In this document: piece after piece, positions 8,343 to 8,627 of the stretch
Position numbering within the stretch: the stretch's first letter is position 1
Layout: every line of letters starts with the position of its first letter
Assembly (NCBI GenBank): GCA_013349595.1
Contig: DUZI01000061.1
Span: 1-8,627 of the forward strand
Direction of reading: 5' to 3'
DNA length: 8,627 bases
Origin: Nitrospirota bacterium
Lineage (GTDB): Bacteria; Nitrospirota; Thermodesulfovibrionia; Thermodesulfovibrionales; Dissulfurispiraceae
The notes under the pieces: model-generated
What the model saw: only the letters and a program-made list of their open reading frames with translations
Databases searched by the model: none
Told to the model about the DNA's origin: nothing
Made by a program: the position numbers and the translations under genes

Positions 8343-8363
8343 AAGCCAATAACAAAGGAGGAG
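8330..8363 (+). promoter_or_regulatory. Leader hairpin B (sequesters the AGGAGG ribosome binding site)
   Basis: Bases 8330-8343 (CTCCTATTTTGTTA) pair with 8350-8363 (TAACAAAGGAGGAG): twelve Watson-Crick pairs, one U-G and one A-G mismatch, with a 6-base loop AGCCAA. The 5' arm contains CTCCT, an anti-Shine-Dalgarno, which pairs with the AGGAG of the ribosome binding site. It shares 8332-8342 with hairpin A, so only one can form at a time. This suggests translational control of the ORF at 8370, inferred from pairing only. Confidence 0.55.
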
Positions 8364-8369
8364 CACCCA

Positions 8370-8510
8370 ATGGAAATTAAGATTAGCATAAGTTGCAAGT
8401 TTAATCAAGGAATTACAGGAACCAAAATCGGCGATAGAACTAAAAGCTTAATGAAATCAGCAAGTAAGATAGTAAGGGCTGATGAAGGATTTTTATACGA
8501 CACCTTATAA
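8370..8510 (+). CDS. 46-codon ORF with strong ribosome binding site; unrecognised, possibly a decayed gene start
   Basis: I do not recognise this product. It begins MEIKISISCKFNQG and ends GFLYDTL, and is rich in lysine, isoleucine and serine, with no signal peptide, membrane segment or cysteine pair. AGGAGG at 8356-8361 is 8 bases before the ATG, among the best ribosome binding sites in the window, so translation is plausible. The site lies inside hairpin B. A second frame (8392-8448) reads VASLIKELQEPKSAIELKA, which looks more protein-like (a helix with alternating charge) than the ATG frame. That hints that the ORF is a frameshifted 5' remnant, perhaps of a transposase. A true small protein or leader peptide is the alternative. 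Confidence 0.35.
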   Translation: MEIKISISCKFNQGITGTKIGDRTKSLMKSASKIVRADEGFLYDTL

Positions 8511-8559
8511 AAAAAACTTCCTATGGCTTTGTCATAAGGCATTGTTTTAAATGTATAAA

Positions 8560-8588
8560 TCAACAAAATTATAAATAAAATTTGTCGA
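8560..8588. repeat. AT-rich imperfect inverted repeat
   Basis: Bases 8560-8570 (TCAACAAAATT) and 8578-8588 (AAATTTGTCGA) pair at 9 of 11 positions around a 7-base loop. No T-run follows on the + strand. In such AT-rich sequence it may be chance; a weak terminator or protein site is possible. Confidence 0.25.
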
Positions 8589-8627
8589 TTATAAAAATCC
8601 TGAAACAGCCCTTCCTAAGCGCTATTT

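Larger units (their letters stand above)
8276..8510 (+). mobile_element. Possible insertion-sequence left-end remnant with decayed transposase start
   Basis: The order of parts resembles the left end of some insertion sequences: a G-rich tip (GGGGATAGTGTAAAC, 8276-8290), a near repeat of the tip motif 15 bases further on, an inverted repeat just upstream of a strong ribosome binding site, and then an ORF start. From memory this layout resembles IS256-type left ends. The ORF closes after 46 codons. No inverted copy of the tip (GTTTACACTATC) occurs between here and the end of the window, and no target-site duplication can be defined. The family assignment is a guess from layout alone. Confidence 0.3.
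8203..8627. other. Gene-poor region upstream of the ATPase
   Basis: About 425 AT-rich bases without a full-length gene. From left to right they hold the ATPase 5' leader (to about 8260), a G-rich tip and TAGTGTAAA repeats (8276-8305), a leader able to form two alternative hairpins (8305-8363), a strong ribosome binding site with a 46-codon ORF (8370-8510), and an AT-rich imperfect inverted repeat (8560-8588). I saw no tRNA or other known structured RNA, and nothing recognisable in 8589-8627. Confidence 0.6.

Noticed and set aside
8509..8526. A-run followed by CTTCCTAT as a possible degenerate right end of the proposed element
   Set aside because: Only the A-run and CTAT agree with the inverted tip, and gaps are needed, which is no better than chance in AT-rich DNA.
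8520..8539. CCTATG/CATAAGG small hairpin
   Set aside because: Six to seven pairs with a bulge and no T-run; too weak to call a terminator.
8403..8543. A 45-codon - strand ORF antisense to the small + strand ORF
   Set aside because: No ribosome binding site before its ATG, no recognisable motif, and it simply mirrors the + strand sequence.
1..8627. CRISPR array, tRNA or rRNA genes
   Set aside because: No regularly spaced repeats, cloverleaf or ribosomal RNA signatures were seen on reading both strands.

Overview
The window (AT-rich; I did not compute an exact figure) looks like a piece of an anaerobic bacterial chromosome. It holds four tightly packed genes on the + strand, a converging ion-pump gene on the - strand, and a gene-poor end. 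The menaquinone enzyme is of the futalosine pathway. Its wording (PIF near the N-terminus, SPSSSIEY at residues 52-59) resembles, from memory, versions in Desulfobacterota and Nitrospirota. The RACo-like corrinoid activator also points to an anaerobe with corrinoid methyl-transfer chemistry. This placement is inference; no marker here fixes the phylum.

Positions 45-5493 form one apparent operon: rtcB (RNA ligase), mqnA (chorismate dehydratase), ugd (UDP-glucose 6-dehydrogenase) and a RACo-type [2Fe-2S]/ASKHA activator of corrinoid proteins. Two junctions are 4-base ATGA overlaps and the third has no gap, so expression is probably linked. The products serve RNA repair, quinone synthesis, nucleotide-sugar supply and corrinoid reactivation, which share no obvious pathway. 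All four keep their key catalytic or binding residues.

A hairpin at 5512-5546 lies between the operon and the converging gene and probably ends transcription from both sides. The - strand gene (5551-8184) is a P2A (SERCA/PMCA-like) P-type ATPase. It keeps all the side-chain Ca2+ ligands that I could align to both SERCA sites. Its start is best placed at 8184, because a clear ribosome binding site lies between that ATG and an upstream in-frame ATG.

The last ~425 bases hold no recognisable full gene but do hold structure. A 15-base-spaced TAGTGTAAA repeat is followed by a leader able to form two mutually exclusive hairpins. One of these buries a perfect AGGAGG ribosome binding site that serves a 46-codon ORF. 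The layout recalls the left end of an insertion sequence with a decayed transposase, but no matching right end is visible. This leader is the least explained and most interesting part of the window.
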